Made by a program: the position numbers and the translations under genes. Below the pieces are notes generated by a model. The model did not search any database. It was not told the DNA's origin and saw nothing but the letters and a program-made list of their open reading frames with translations. Below, in pieces: positions 1 to 7,053 of a DNA stretch of 64,000 bases (within the stretch, counting starts at the first letter, position 1; each line of letters starts with the position of its first letter). Origin of the DNA: Planosporangium flavigriseum (GTDB lineage: Bacteria; Actinomycetota; Actinomycetes; Mycobacteriales; Micromonosporaceae); NCBI RefSeq assembly GCF_011947225.1, contig NZ_JAATVW010000004.1, forward strand, positions 124,001-188,000, written 5' to 3'.

Positions 1-1
1 C

Positions 2-100
2 GACCACCGCATCATCGACGGGGAGTTGGGCTCGAAGTTCCTTCGGGACATCGGCGTCTTCCTGTCCGACCCGGAGGCGGCGCTACTCGCCTGGGGCTGA
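2..100 (+). CDS. 2-oxoacid dehydrogenase E2 (dihydrolipoamide acyltransferase), C-terminal fragment
   Basis: Only the last 32 codons are in the window; the gene begins upstream. The readable end carries the E2 active-site signature DHRIIDG, with the catalytic His and Asp, followed by the usual C-terminal helix ending LLAWG. E2 proteins form the core of pyruvate or branched-chain 2-oxoacid dehydrogenase complexes and transfer acyl groups from lipoamide to CoA. The substrate cannot be told from this fragment. A strong hairpin terminator follows 14 bases after the stop. The family call is secure because the motif is nearly diagnostic. Confidence 0.85.
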   Translation, partial: DHRIIDGELGSKFLRDIGVFLSDPEAALLAWG

Positions 101-114
101 CACCCGTGCACCTC

Positions 115-162
115 AACGGCCTCCGGGGCTCGGCACACAGCCGACCCCCGGGGGCCGTTTTC
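115..162 (+). terminator. Rho-independent terminator after the E2 gene
   Basis: The left arm at 115-133 begins AACGGCC and the right arm at 141-159 ends GGCCGTT, with further pairing of CCGGGG and CGG/CCG inside. A run of four T follows. It sits 14 bases after the E2 stop. Confidence 0.8.
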
Positions 163-315
163 GCACCAGCCACCCCTTTAGCAACCCAGGCGCTACGACA
201 CATAAACCTTCGAATCTTCGCTCGGTGCGGCAGATCACCTAACAATCGATAGAGCAGCAACTGTTAATCAGCTTTAATGGATTCACCGCACACCGCACTA
301 CCTGGAGCAAACGCC

Positions 316-447
316 ATGAGCACCTTGCTTGACCGGTACCGCGCCCGGCGCGCCGCGATCCGCCGCCGGGAAGCGATCGAGCGCGCCCTTTCCCAGATCC
401 CGTCGCGCGCCGTCCGCGCCGAACTGATGGACCTCGCCAGCCGCTGA
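316..447 (+). CDS. Small basic protein, 43 aa, unknown function
   Basis: This short frame begins MSTLLDRYRARRAAIRRR and ends DLASR. A purine-rich ribosome site (CTGGAG) lies about 8 bases upstream of the ATG, and third codon positions are almost all G or C, as expected for a real gene here. The protein is Arg-rich and predicted helical, with no membrane segment or known motif. It is a single-gene unit in an otherwise AT-richer intergenic stretch after the E2 terminator. It is too short for a functional assignment; ribosome site and codon bias support expression. Confidence 0.6.
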   Translation: MSTLLDRYRARRAAIRRREAIERALSQIPSRAVRAELMDLASR

Positions 448-635
448 CCGTTCTCCTTCGACCGCCGTCGACCCGGCCGGGAATGCCCGCCGAGTCGACG
501 GCTTTTGGTTGCGATCGCCACGCCCTCGCTCCGGCCATGGCGTGTGCCAGGTAGGTTGAGCACTGCCATCCTGCTGGCGACCCCGTCGCCGCGCGGCGAT
601 CCAGGGTGGTCAGGTACGCGAAGGAGGAGGCACGC

Positions 636-2036
636 ATGTCGCACGACGCCAACCCGAGCGGCCACGAGCCGTCGGAGGGCCACGCGGGTGCGGGCTCACC
701 CTGGGCATCCGCGCCCGATCCGGACGAGCCCAACGCTGCCGAGAACAGCAGCCCGGCTCGTGCCCGCGCCTCGGTACCGCCGGTCAGGGGAAGCGCGTCG
801 GTGCAGCCCCCCGCGCCACAGCCGGCGATCGGCGAGCGCGAGGACTGGCAGAACCCACCGGCCGAGCAGAGCAGCCGGCCCGGGCCGTTCCCGCCCGCCG
901 GCCCGTCGCCGCAGGGGTACATGACGCCCCCGCCATCGGGCAGCGCTTCGGTGCCACCGCGGCCCGCCGGCTCGGCGCAGGTTCCCGGCATGCCGCAGCC
1001 CGGACCGGCCCAGGTCTCGCCCGCCAGCGGCTACGCCCAGGTTTCGCCGGCGGCTGGACACGCCCCGGTCTCGCCGGCGGCTGGACACGCTCCGGTCTCA
1101 CCGCCACCCGGCTTCCCCCCGGGCGCGCCGCCGCAGACCTACGGGTCGCCCGCGCAGGATTACCGCCAGCCGACCCAGCCGATCAGTCGCAACCGCGAGT
1201 ACGGCCAGCCCACGCAGGCGTTCAACCCGGACCAGGAGTACAGCCAGCCACCGCAGGCGTACCACCCCGACCAGGAGTACAGCCAGCCACCGCAGGCGTA
1301 CCACCCCGACCAGCAGTACAGCCAGCCCACGCAGGCGTACCACCCCGACCAGGAGTACAGCCAGCCACCGCAGGCGTACCACCCCGACCAGCAGTACGGC
1401 CAGCCCACGCAGGCCTTCAACCCGGACCAGGAGTACAGCCAGCCACCGCAGGCGTACCACCCCGGCCAGCAGTACGGTCAGCAGTACGGCCAGCCCACGC
1501 AGGCCTTCAACCCGAACCAGCAGTACGGCCAGCCGAGCGAGGACTACCAGCCGCAGAGCCCGGCCGGCTACCCGGCTCCCCCGTTCCAGCCGCAGCGCGA
1601 GATGCCGACCAACGTGTACGGCACGCCGAGCGGTCCGCCCGCGCCCGGCTACGACCTCCAGGGCCAGGCGCCGCAGGGGTACAGCGATCCGGCATCCGGT
1701 GGCGACGACGAGTTCGCCCCGGAGGGCGAGGGCAAGAAGAAGCGCCTCCTGCTGATCCTCGCGCTGGTGGCGGCGGTCGTCGTGCTCGCCGCCGTCGGCA
1801 CGGTGGTCACGTTGGTCATGCGTGGGTCGAACGCGAACTTCGCGATCAACGACTGCGTGAAGCAGAGCGACAGCAAGGCGGTCAAGGCCACCTGCTCCGA
1901 CAGCGGCGCGTACAAGGTCGTCAAAAAGGTCAAGAAGCAGGAGGACTGCTCCGACCCCAACCAGCCGTTCGTCATCATCTCGAACAAGGGCGGCAGCGAC
2001 GACGTGCTCTGCCTGCGGCCGGCCAACCAGCAGTAG
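636..2036 (+). CDS. Pro/Gln-rich single-pass membrane protein, LppU/SCO3897-like, 466 aa
   Basis: The ATG at 636 is chosen because AAGGAGGAGG lies 6 bases upstream; a longer frame from 606 has no such site. Residues 1 to about 365 are low-complexity and probably disordered, with AAGHAPVSP repeats near 135-155 and nine or so 13-residue Tyr/Gln/Pro repeats at about 188-305. A Lys-rich stop-transfer sequence and one hydrophobic helix follow at about 371-395. The last 70 residues form a small outer domain with four cysteines (NDC, ATC, EDC, LCL). This layout matches actinobacterial LppU/SCO3897-type proteins, whose role is not established. The long cytoplasmic repeat tail suggests protein-protein contacts. 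Confidence 0.75.
   Translation: MSHDANPSGHEPSEGHAGAGSPWASAPDPDEPNAAENSSPARARASVPPVRGSASVQPPAPQPAIGEREDWQNPPAEQSSRPGPFPPAGPSPQGYMTPPPSGSASVPPRPAGSAQVPGMPQPGPAQVSPASGYAQVSPAAGHAPVSPAAGHAPVSPPPGFPPGAPPQTYGSPAQDYRQPTQPISRNREYGQPTQAFNPDQEYSQPPQAYHPDQEYSQPPQAYHPDQQYSQPTQAYHPDQEYSQPPQAYHPDQQYGQPTQAFNPDQEYSQPPQAYHPGQQYGQQYGQPTQAFNPNQQYGQPSEDYQPQSPAGYPAPPFQPQREMPTNVYGTPSGPPAPGYDLQGQAPQGYSDPASGGDDEFAPEGEGKKKRLLLILALVAAVVVLAAVGTVVTLVMRGSNANFAINDCVKQSDSKAVKATCSDSGAYKVVKKVKKQEDCSDPNQPFVIISNKGGSDDVLCLRPANQQ
1197..1550 (+). repeat. 39-bp in-frame tandem repeats inside the membrane protein
   Basis: About nine units encode a 13-residue motif of the type EYSQPPQAYHPDQ, alternating with versions reading GQPTQAFNPDQ. 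The units are nearly identical at the DNA level, and one extra partial unit (QYGQ) interrupts the register near 1470. The repeats stay in frame. Copy number is likely to vary between strains by slippage or recombination. Confidence 0.9.
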
Positions 2037-2084
2037 CCGAGCGGCCACCCGGTCCCGGCGGGCTGACGGCGGTAGCGTGAGCGG

Positions 2085-2723
2085 ATGCCAAGCCCGTCGG
2101 GCCGAGATGAGCGGTTACGCCGCCGTTGGGACCGGCACGCGAGGTCCTACGACAATCAGATGGCCTTCGCCGACCGGCGCTTCTTCGGCGACACCAGGCA
2201 CTGGGTGTGCTCCCAGGCCACCGGTGACGTCCTGGAGGTGGCGATCGGCACGGGGCTCAACCTTGCCCACTACCCGGACGGGGCGCGACTGACCGGGGTG
2301 GAGTGGAGCCCGGCGATGCTCGACGTCGCCCGGCGTCGGGCGGCCGACCTCGGCCGCCCGGTGGACCTGCGCCAGGGCGATGCTCAGTCCCTGGACTTTT
2401 CCGCCGACTCCTTCGACACCGTTGTGTGCACGTTCGGGCTGTGCGCGATCCCTCACCACCAGCAGGCACTGGTCGAGATGGCGCGTGTTCTCCGCCCCGG
2501 CGGCCTGCTCCTGTTGGCCGACCACGTGGAGTCCGCGTCACGGCCGGTCCGCGCCGCGCAGTGGCTCGCCGAACTGGTGAGCGTCCCGCTCGGGGGTGAG
2601 CACTGGCGCCGCCGGCCGATCCGACACGTGCAGGCGATGGGCTTCACCATCGAACGCCACGAGCGGTTCAAACTCGGCATCGTCGAACGACTCGCCGCTC
2701 GCAAGCCCGTCAAGGCGGCATAA
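2085..2723 (+). CDS. Class I SAM-dependent methyltransferase, 212 aa
   Basis: This is a Methyltransf_11/UbiE-type Rossmann methyltransferase. The SAM-binding motif I reads VLEVAIGTGLN at about residues 47-57, followed by the acidic ribose-binding region (LTGVEWSP) and the post-motif LRPGGLLLLADH. Length is normal for a stand-alone enzyme. The ribosome site is weak; ATG 2085 is the first Met in a frame whose N-terminus RRRWDRHARSYD is typical of the family. It stands alone between the repeat protein and a remnant region. The methyl acceptor is unknown; the UbiE resemblance alone does not prove a menaquinone role. Confidence 0.8.
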   Translation: MPSPSGRDERLRRRWDRHARSYDNQMAFADRRFFGDTRHWVCSQATGDVLEVAIGTGLNLAHYPDGARLTGVEWSPAMLDVARRRAADLGRPVDLRQGDAQSLDFSADSFDTVVCTFGLCAIPHHQQALVEMARVLRPGGLLLLADHVESASRPVRAAQWLAELVSVPLGGEHWRRRPIRHVQAMGFTIERHERFKLGIVERLAARKPVKAA

Positions 2724-2761
2724 CCGGGTGGAAGCCACGTGACCCCCACCCGGCAGGCGGA

Positions 2762-2927
2762 CTACGCCGCTTCGGCCCTCTTCCAGGGGCCGGTGATCGC
2801 GTACGTGATGCCCGGCGTCTGGACGCTGGCGAACAGTGTCTTGCCGTCCGGGGAGGACACCACGCCGGCGAACTCCGAGTCGTTGAGCTCGTTGCGCGTG
2901 AACGTGTAGGCCTGGCCCGCTGGAAAC
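2762..2927 (-). pseudogene. C-terminal remnant of a PhoX-family (DUF839) phosphatase
   Basis: Read on the minus strand, this stretch encodes about 55 residues ending in TAG at 2762. It contains NDSEFAGVVSSPDGKTLF and PGITYAITGPW, the characteristic C-terminal end of secreted PhoX alkaline phosphatases. Continuing upstream, homology stops at about 2925 and the frame reaches a TGA at 2950. No start codon or N-terminal part exists nearby. The break coincides with the broken end of a second remnant on the other strand, so a deletion joined the two genes. Confidence 0.75.
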
Positions 2928-3098
2928 GTCAACCAGGCCAAGGGCGATCAGGACCCGTCGACCCGGCAACCGCCGCTGTCGTCGTACCGATGCACCTACG
3001 CGAAAATGTGGACCCGGTCGAAGTACCGCTGGGGACTCAAGCTCCAGTCGGCGGAGAAGAGCGCCCTGCAGAGCATGCTCAACACCTGCGCGAGTTAG
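2919..3098 (+). pseudogene. C-terminal remnant of a DUF1524/GmrSD-type HNH nuclease
   Basis: The plus strand encodes about 59 residues ending TAG at 3098, with NQAKGDQDPS, YRCTYAKMW and SAEKSALQSMLNTC. These are the features of the C-terminal part of secreted HNH endonucleases of the DUF1524 class (Asn before a KGDQDP-like motif, conserved Cys pair). The catalytic DHxxP region and the signal peptide are absent. There is no start codon or ribosome site. Its stop overlaps the stop of the convergent TetR gene by two bases. It is probably not translated into a working protein. Confidence 0.7.
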
Positions 3099-3727
3099 CT
3101 CGCTCGTGCCGCGCGGTTGATCTTCGCTTGTAGCGCCCGCCTCGCCAGGGGTCCCAGGTCGTCGACGATTTCGACGAGAACCGCCAGTTGTTCGAGGGCT
3201 GCCATCGCCTGTATCGCGCCGGCCTGGTCCACCCCCTCGTAGAGTTCGAGGCCGACGAACGCGGCGGAGACCGCACGGGCGAGGCCCGGAATGTCGGCGA
3301 TCTCGGCGAACGGGGAGCCGGCCAGGATGCGCTGCAGCACCGACTCGATCTCGTCGATCCACAGCTGCAGCGAATCGGCGGTCGGTCCGGCGAGCCGCTC
3401 GTCGCTCTGCGCGCCGGCGAGTAGCTGGGCGAGGACCGAGACGTTCCCGAGCGATCGCTCCTGGGCATGCAGGTCACGACCGACGTCGAGCAGTTCGCGC
3501 AGTGACCGTACGGTGGCGAACCGCTCCGAGTAGTGCTTGACGCGTTCGGCGGTGCTGCTGGCGCAGGCCGCGGCGAGCAGGTCGTCGACGCTGCCGAAGT
3601 GGTAGAACACCAGCGCCTGGTTCACGCCGGCGGCGGCGGCGATGGTACGGGCGGAGACGCCGGCGATGCCGTGCTCCCGGACGGCGGCGAGTGCCCCGGT
3701 GAGCAGTCGAAGCTTGGTGTCGGACAT
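3095..3727 (-). CDS. TetR-family transcriptional regulator, 210 aa
   Basis: The N-terminal helix-turn-helix spans about residues 20-50 (GVSARTIAAAAGVNQALVFYHFGSVDDLL), a clear TetR pattern; the remaining all-helical part would bind a ligand and dimerise. The ATG at 3727 follows GAGGAGAGGG directly, which fixes the start although the same frame is open much further upstream. The gene is last in a three-gene minus-strand operon and overlaps the 3' end of the ICMT-DCC gene by 106 bases. Two near-identical palindromes ahead of the operon (5924-5973) are its likely binding sites, which would make it an autorepressor of the whole unit. Confidence 0.85.
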   Translation of the reverse strand: MSDTKLRLLTGALAAVREHGIAGVSARTIAAAAGVNQALVFYHFGSVDDLLAAACASSTAERVKHYSERFATVRSLRELLDVGRDLHAQERSLGNVSVLAQLLAGAQSDERLAGPTADSLQLWIDEIESVLQRILAGSPFAEIADIPGLARAVSAAFVGLELYEGVDQAGAIQAMAALEQLAVLVEIVDDLGPLARRALQAKINRAARAS

Positions 3728-5001
3728 CCCTCTCCTCGCGTACGGGCTGCGGGCGGGCCGGCGAGGTGCGGCGGCGCGATCATCGCGTCGGTCACGACCT
3801 GCGCCAACCAGCCGATCCCGGGTAGTCGCAACAGCCAGCCCACGTAGGCCCAGCCCAGGTTGACATGTTCCAGCCCGCGGGCGACGGCGGCCACCCCCCG
3901 TTCGCTGTGGCCGTCGCCGCCCGCGTACTGAGCTCGCCACAGCGGCCGCTCGTACTCCTGGGCCGGCGCCAGGGTCAGCCGACCGGGGCGCCGGCGTCGA
4001 AGGAAGCCCGCGGTCGCGGTGCACGGTCCGCAGTCGTCGTCGAGCCACAGCACCGCCGGGGTCCCGGGCAGGTACGGCGTCCACCGTGGCCACCAGTCGC
4101 GCACGTTTCGCCGGTACTCGTGCCAGTCCTGCCCGAGCCGGTTGCTCAGGTCGTCGTGCTCGTGGGGCCCCGCCACCCCGGCGGAGAACGCCACGGCGAT
4201 CAGCGCCGCGGCGACGAGGGAGATACTGCGGGTCACGGCCGCGATCAGCAGCACGAGCGTGACGGCGCTGACCTGCATGGGGTTGGCGAGGTAGGCGTAC
4301 GGGCCAGTGGCGACCAGCCGCCGCGGCGGGTCCCACGGGTACGGCGTCCCGCCACCCCGGACGGCGAACTCCCACACCGCGCTCAACGCCGGTACAGCGA
4401 GGAGCAGACCGACCTGGGCGATGACGAACAGCCACCGTCCGGACAGGTGGGTCAGCCGCGCCCAGGAGCCGTCGCCGAGTTCGAACGCCGCGGTCGGTAC
4501 GAGCCACAGTGTCATGCCCGCGAACACCGTCAACTGCAGCAGCACCCGGGCGCCGAGGTGGCGCCGGTCGGCAGACCAGCGGCCGAGCAGTTGCGCCGGC
4601 AGCGCCACGGCCAGCAGACCGACGGCCTCGCCGAGCAGCCAGTGCGGCCCGAGGTGGACCAGCGGACGCAGCGCCGGCATCGTCGCCGCGTCCAGCCACA
4701 GCAGCAGGCCCAGTGCTACCGGCAGCGGCACGACGCGCCGCAGCAGCACGGGCACCGGCCCCCACAGCGCCGACCACCCGAGCCACAGGTCGACGGGCAT
4801 CCCCCGGAACGCCCCCTCGACCGGGGCGAAGGTCCACCAGTTGGCCGGTCGTGCGACGTCGTGCAGCGCGGCCAGCCCGACGGCGACCGCGACGAAGGAC
4901 AGCAGCGCGGCGGCCCGGGCGCCGCGCTCGCGTTCCACCTTCGCGGCGACGAGCGTCAACGCAACGGGAACCGCGAGACAGAGGTAACGCACGAGCGTCA
5001 C
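3622..5001 (-). CDS. Membrane ICMT/PEMT-like methyltransferase fused to a DCC (DUF393) thiol-disulfide domain, 459 aa
   Basis: The GTG start at 5001 overlaps the stop of the upstream gene (GTGA), so the two are translationally coupled. Residues 1 to about 215 are several hydrophobic segments. Residues 228-306 carry the isoprenylcysteine/phospholipid methyltransferase signature: LVATGPYAYLANPM, then GQDWHEYRRNV and a WWPR end. Residues 314-410 are a DCC domain with a CGPC motif (Cys324, Cys327) and the family block RGVAAVARGLEHVNLG. Fusion of these two families is unusual. The last 35 residues are Pro/Ser-rich and overlap tetR. A role in redox-linked methylation or lipid or thiol chemistry at the membrane is inference; no substrate is known. 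Confidence 0.75.
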   Translation of the reverse strand: MTLVRYLCLAVPVALTLVAAKVERERGARAAALLSFVAVAVGLAALHDVARPANWWTFAPVEGAFRGMPVDLWLGWSALWGPVPVLLRRVVPLPVALGLLLWLDAATMPALRPLVHLGPHWLLGEAVGLLAVALPAQLLGRWSADRRHLGARVLLQLTVFAGMTLWLVPTAAFELGDGSWARLTHLSGRWLFVIAQVGLLLAVPALSAVWEFAVRGGGTPYPWDPPRRLVATGPYAYLANPMQVSAVTLVLLIAAVTRSISLVAAALIAVAFSAGVAGPHEHDDLSNRLGQDWHEYRRNVRDWWPRWTPYLPGTPAVLWLDDDCGPCTATAGFLRRRRPGRLTLAPAQEYERPLWRAQYAGGDGHSERGVAAVARGLEHVNLGWAYVGWLLRLPGIGWLAQVVTDAMIAPPHLAGPPAARTRGEGCPTPSFDCSPGHSPPSGSTASPASPPVPSPPPPA

Positions 5002-5900
5002 TTCATCGCCATCGTGTCCATCAGGTGCCCCATGCCCTGGTGCATCAAGGCGTCCTGCAAGGGTCCGAAGTACCACGACGGGTCGAGGCGCCGCCGGTAG
5101 TTCACGGTCAGCCGTACCTCGGTGTGCTGGGGATCGATGGCACGCCACCTGACGTCCGCCTGCTGCCAGGCGAGCCAGCGAGCCGTGATCGAGCTGTCCT
5201 CGACGAACGCGAACGAGAGGTGGTCGGGCTCCGCCGTACGGACCTCGGCCACGATCTGCCCGCCGGGCCCGTGCGACGTCCCGTGGTACCCGAACGTCCA
5301 CCTGTCGCCCGGCTTCAGCTTGCCGCCACTCACGTGCTCCGGCATCGGCACGGCGAGCAGCCGCAGTGGCACGGACCGCACCCGGGTCGGCTGTGGACCC
5401 GCGGCGAGGTGCGAGACGACTCCGCTGACCGGCATCGCGACAACCCTGACCACCTGTACGGACTGGTCGGGGCTGATCCGCAACGCGGTGGTGGTGCCTT
5501 CGACCGCCACCAGGAGCAGCAGCGGCACCGGCAGGATCGCGTACATCCCCGACGTCCGGGTGCACCAGCGGATCAGCGCCGTCGTGCCGTGCGCGACGAG
5601 GTAGACCAGCGGCGCCGCCAGAATCACGCAGATGGCCCCCTCGTGCAGCACCACCGCCGCGAGCAACAGGAAGACGGTCGTGAACCGGAAGACCCGACCG
5701 TGAGTGGTGCGCGACGGCGAGACGGCCAGCGCCGCGGCCAGCAGTACGGGTAGCCCGACGAACAGCAGCGCACTGTCGCCCCGCCCGCTCCGCACCGCGA
5801 TCACGAACAGGACCGCGCCGAACACACCGATGAGCCCGGCCAGGATCCAGTTTGCGGTGCCCGGCCGCGACAGCGGCCCGCCGCCTCCGTACTCCGACAC
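4998..5900 (-). CDS. Membrane-anchored SRPBCC (polyketide cyclase-like) protein, 300 aa
   Basis: The GTG at 5900 (MSEYGGGG) is preceded by GGGGGAA at 5 bases. The first 130 residues hold about four hydrophobic segments (for example WILAGLIGVFGAVLFVIAV). The C-terminal half resembles SRPBCC hydrophobic-ligand pocket proteins of the type ending RRLDPSWYFGPLQ and a final amphipathic helix. The gene is first of the TetR operon and its stop overlaps the start of the next gene by four bases. An SRPBCC domain on a membrane anchor beside a membrane methyltransferase suggests binding or delivery of a lipophilic substrate; that is inference. An upstream ATG at 5939 lies inside operator O1 and is unlikely to be used. 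Confidence 0.7.
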   Translation of the reverse strand: MSEYGGGGPLSRPGTANWILAGLIGVFGAVLFVIAVRSGRGDSALLFVGLPVLLAAALAVSPSRTTHGRVFRFTTVFLLLAAVVLHEGAICVILAAPLVYLVAHGTTALIRWCTRTSGMYAILPVPLLLLVAVEGTTTALRISPDQSVQVVRVVAMPVSGVVSHLAAGPQPTRVRSVPLRLLAVPMPEHVSGGKLKPGDRWTFGYHGTSHGPGGQIVAEVRTAEPDHLSFAFVEDSSITARWLAWQQADVRWRAIDPQHTEVRLTVNYRRRLDPSWYFGPLQDALMHQGMGHLMDTMAMK

Positions 5901-5923
5901 GTTATTCCCCCGTTCCCACCAAG

Positions 5924-5939
5924 TTGAGCAACTGCTCAA
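5924..5939. promoter_or_regulatory. TetR operator O1
   Basis: TTGAGCAACTGCTCAA is a perfect palindrome: 7-base arms around a 2-base centre. It lies 24 bases upstream of the first gene of the TetR operon and just downstream of the predicted -10 element, where a bound repressor would block RNA polymerase. Confidence 0.75.
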
Positions 5940-5944
5940 AGTGG

Positions 5945-5973
5945 AGCGTAGAAGAGTTTGAGCGACTGCTCAA
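5945..5973 (-). promoter_or_regulatory. Predicted sigma70-type promoter of the TetR operon
   Basis: On the minus strand TTGAGC (5973-5968) and TACGCT (5950-5945) are separated by exactly 17 bases. The -35 is inside operator O2, and O1 covers the expected start of transcription. The arrangement explains autorepression but is a sequence prediction only. Confidence 0.5.
5958..5973. promoter_or_regulatory. TetR operator O2
   Basis: TTGAGCGACTGCTCAA differs from O1 at a single base. It is 34 bases from O1 start to start, close to three helical turns, so dimers could sit on the same DNA face. Its outer half forms the predicted -35 element TTGAGC of the operon promoter. Confidence 0.75.
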
Positions 5974-6143
5974 TAACAGACTGAAGATCGCTGAGCGCCC
6001 ATCCGGCGATGGACATAAAAGGTATTTACCGGAAATCAGCTACAAATAGGTGGAGTTCCGGCTCGACAGGCGGCATGCCATGCTTGGCTTGCGCGCCGAG
6101 CTGAGCAGGCAGCCCGCAGAACCGCAGAATCCGGGAGGCATCC

Positions 6144-6569
6144 GTGCCGGACGCGAACGACTGGAACAGCAAGATCATTGCCGAGTTTCGCGAGAACGAG
6201 GGAAGAGTCGGCGGGCAGTTCGAGGGCGCGCCGCTGGTGCTCGTTCACCACAAGGGCAAGCGAAGTGGACGCGACTACGTCTCGCCGATGATGTACCTCC
6301 CCGGCGAAGGCGACCGCATCTACGTGTTCGCCTCGAAGGCCGGCGCTCCGACGAACCCGGACTGGTACTACAACCTGACCGCGGCGGGCCGCGCGACCGT
6401 CGAGGTCGGCACCGACACCTACCCGGTTACCGTCACCGATTTGGCCGGCGAGGAACGTGCCCGTGTCTTCGCCGAGCAGGCGCGACGCTATCCCGGTTTC
6501 GTGGAGTACGAGGAAAAGACGAAGGGCGTACGTCTGATCCCGGTACTCGCACTTGACCGTGTCCGCTGA
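6144..6569 (+). CDS. Deazaflavin (F420)-dependent nitroreductase-family protein, 141 aa
   Basis: GTG 6144 is preceded by GGGAGG at 7 bases. The protein fits the DDN/Rv3547 split-barrel family: an early LVLVHHKGKRSGRDYVSPM strand pair, then TNPDWYYNLTAAGRATVEVG, the family's most conserved block. Such enzymes use reduced coenzyme F420 to reduce quinones, nitro compounds or other lipophilic substrates. The gene is divergent from the TetR operon across a 240-base gap and could share its control region. The substrate is unknown. The length of 141 residues is normal for the family. Confidence 0.85.
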   Translation: MPDANDWNSKIIAEFRENEGRVGGQFEGAPLVLVHHKGKRSGRDYVSPMMYLPGEGDRIYVFASKAGAPTNPDWYYNLTAAGRATVEVGTDTYPVTVTDLAGEERARVFAEQARRYPGFVEYEEKTKGVRLIPVLALDRVR

Positions 6570-6607
6570 CCCGCCAATCACCCTCGGGGAGTCGGGCCCT
6601 TTCGCGT

Positions 6608-6955
6608 TCAACAGGTGGCGGTGAGCTTCCGTAGGACGTACTGGTTGAGGCTCATGCCATCCTCGGCGGCACGGATAGCCAGCTCGCGGTGCAGGCTCTC
6701 GCCGACGCGGAGGTTGAACTTGCCGGAGTATGTACGTTCAGCGAATGGCTGCGGCACCGGCTCGCCCTGCTCCTCCATGTCCGCGATCACGTCACGAAGC
6801 AGATCCTCAAGCCCCCGTAGAGCCTCGATCTGGGAGGAAGCCAGCCACGAGAGGGACGGGAACTCGGCGCAGGTGGCGAGGAACTCGCCGTCCTCAGCCG
6901 ACCACGTAACGCGGTAGGTGTAGTGGGACACCTCAGGACGGGCAACGTTCTGCAT
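6608..6955 (-). CDS. HicB-like antitoxin-family protein, 115 aa, no HicA partner
   Basis: Residues 10-60 match the HicB partial RNase H-like fold (YRVTWSAEDGEFLATCAEFPSLSWLA), and the C-terminus is a ribbon-helix-helix (FNLRVGESLHRELAIRAAEDGMSLNQYVLRKL). AAGGAGGG lies 8 bases upstream of ATG 6955; a GTG at 6958 is an alternative. HicB normally neutralises the small mRNase HicA encoded next to it. No HicA-like frame (double-stranded RNA-binding fold with a conserved His) is present on either side: the upstream gap is only 98 bases and holds a hairpin. It may be an orphan regulator or the survivor of a lost toxin-antitoxin pair. Confidence 0.75.
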   Translation of the reverse strand: MQNVARPEVSHYTYRVTWSAEDGEFLATCAEFPSLSWLASSQIEALRGLEDLLRDVIADMEEQGEPVPQPFAERTYSGKFNLRVGESLHRELAIRAAEDGMSLNQYVLRKLTATC

Positions 6956-7008
6956 CACATGCCCTCCTTCTTGTCGATCGCCTTGAGCACTTAGGCCCGG
7001 CGGGCGAT

Positions 7009-7038
7009 GGAGTCCCCGAGAATGACCTCGGGGACTCC
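7009..7038 (-). terminator. Perfect hairpin downstream of the DUF397 gene
   Basis: GGAGTCCCCGAG and CTCGGGGACTCC form a flawless 12-bp stem around a 6-base loop. It begins 16 bases after the DUF397 stop. No T-run follows on either strand, so it could be a terminator of the actinobacterial type without a U tract or an mRNA-stabilising 3' end. Confidence 0.65.
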
Positions 7039-7053
7039 GTGGTGCGACCGTCC

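Noticed and set aside
1197-1550. Possible CRISPR-like array of 39-base repeats
   Set aside because: The units are contiguous without unique spacers, lie in frame in a protein gene and encode a regular peptide motif. The same holds for 50217-50321 and 38226-38294.
1098-2048. Long minus-strand frame (316 aa) with VRLRWLAVLLVGV repeats opposite the membrane protein
   Set aside because: It is the antisense reading of the in-frame repeats on the plus strand, has no start signal, and its repeats only mirror the real gene's codons.
3095-4837. A 580-aa fusion of tetR with an upstream Arg/Ala-rich part
   Set aside because: The upstream part is a shadow of the ICMT-DCC gene in another frame, and the true tetR ATG has a strong ribosome site at 3727.
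6956-7053. A HicA toxin gene next to hicB
   Set aside because: The gap is only 98 bases, taken up by a 12-bp hairpin; no 50-80-codon frame with a HicA pattern occurs on either strand or on the other side of hicB.
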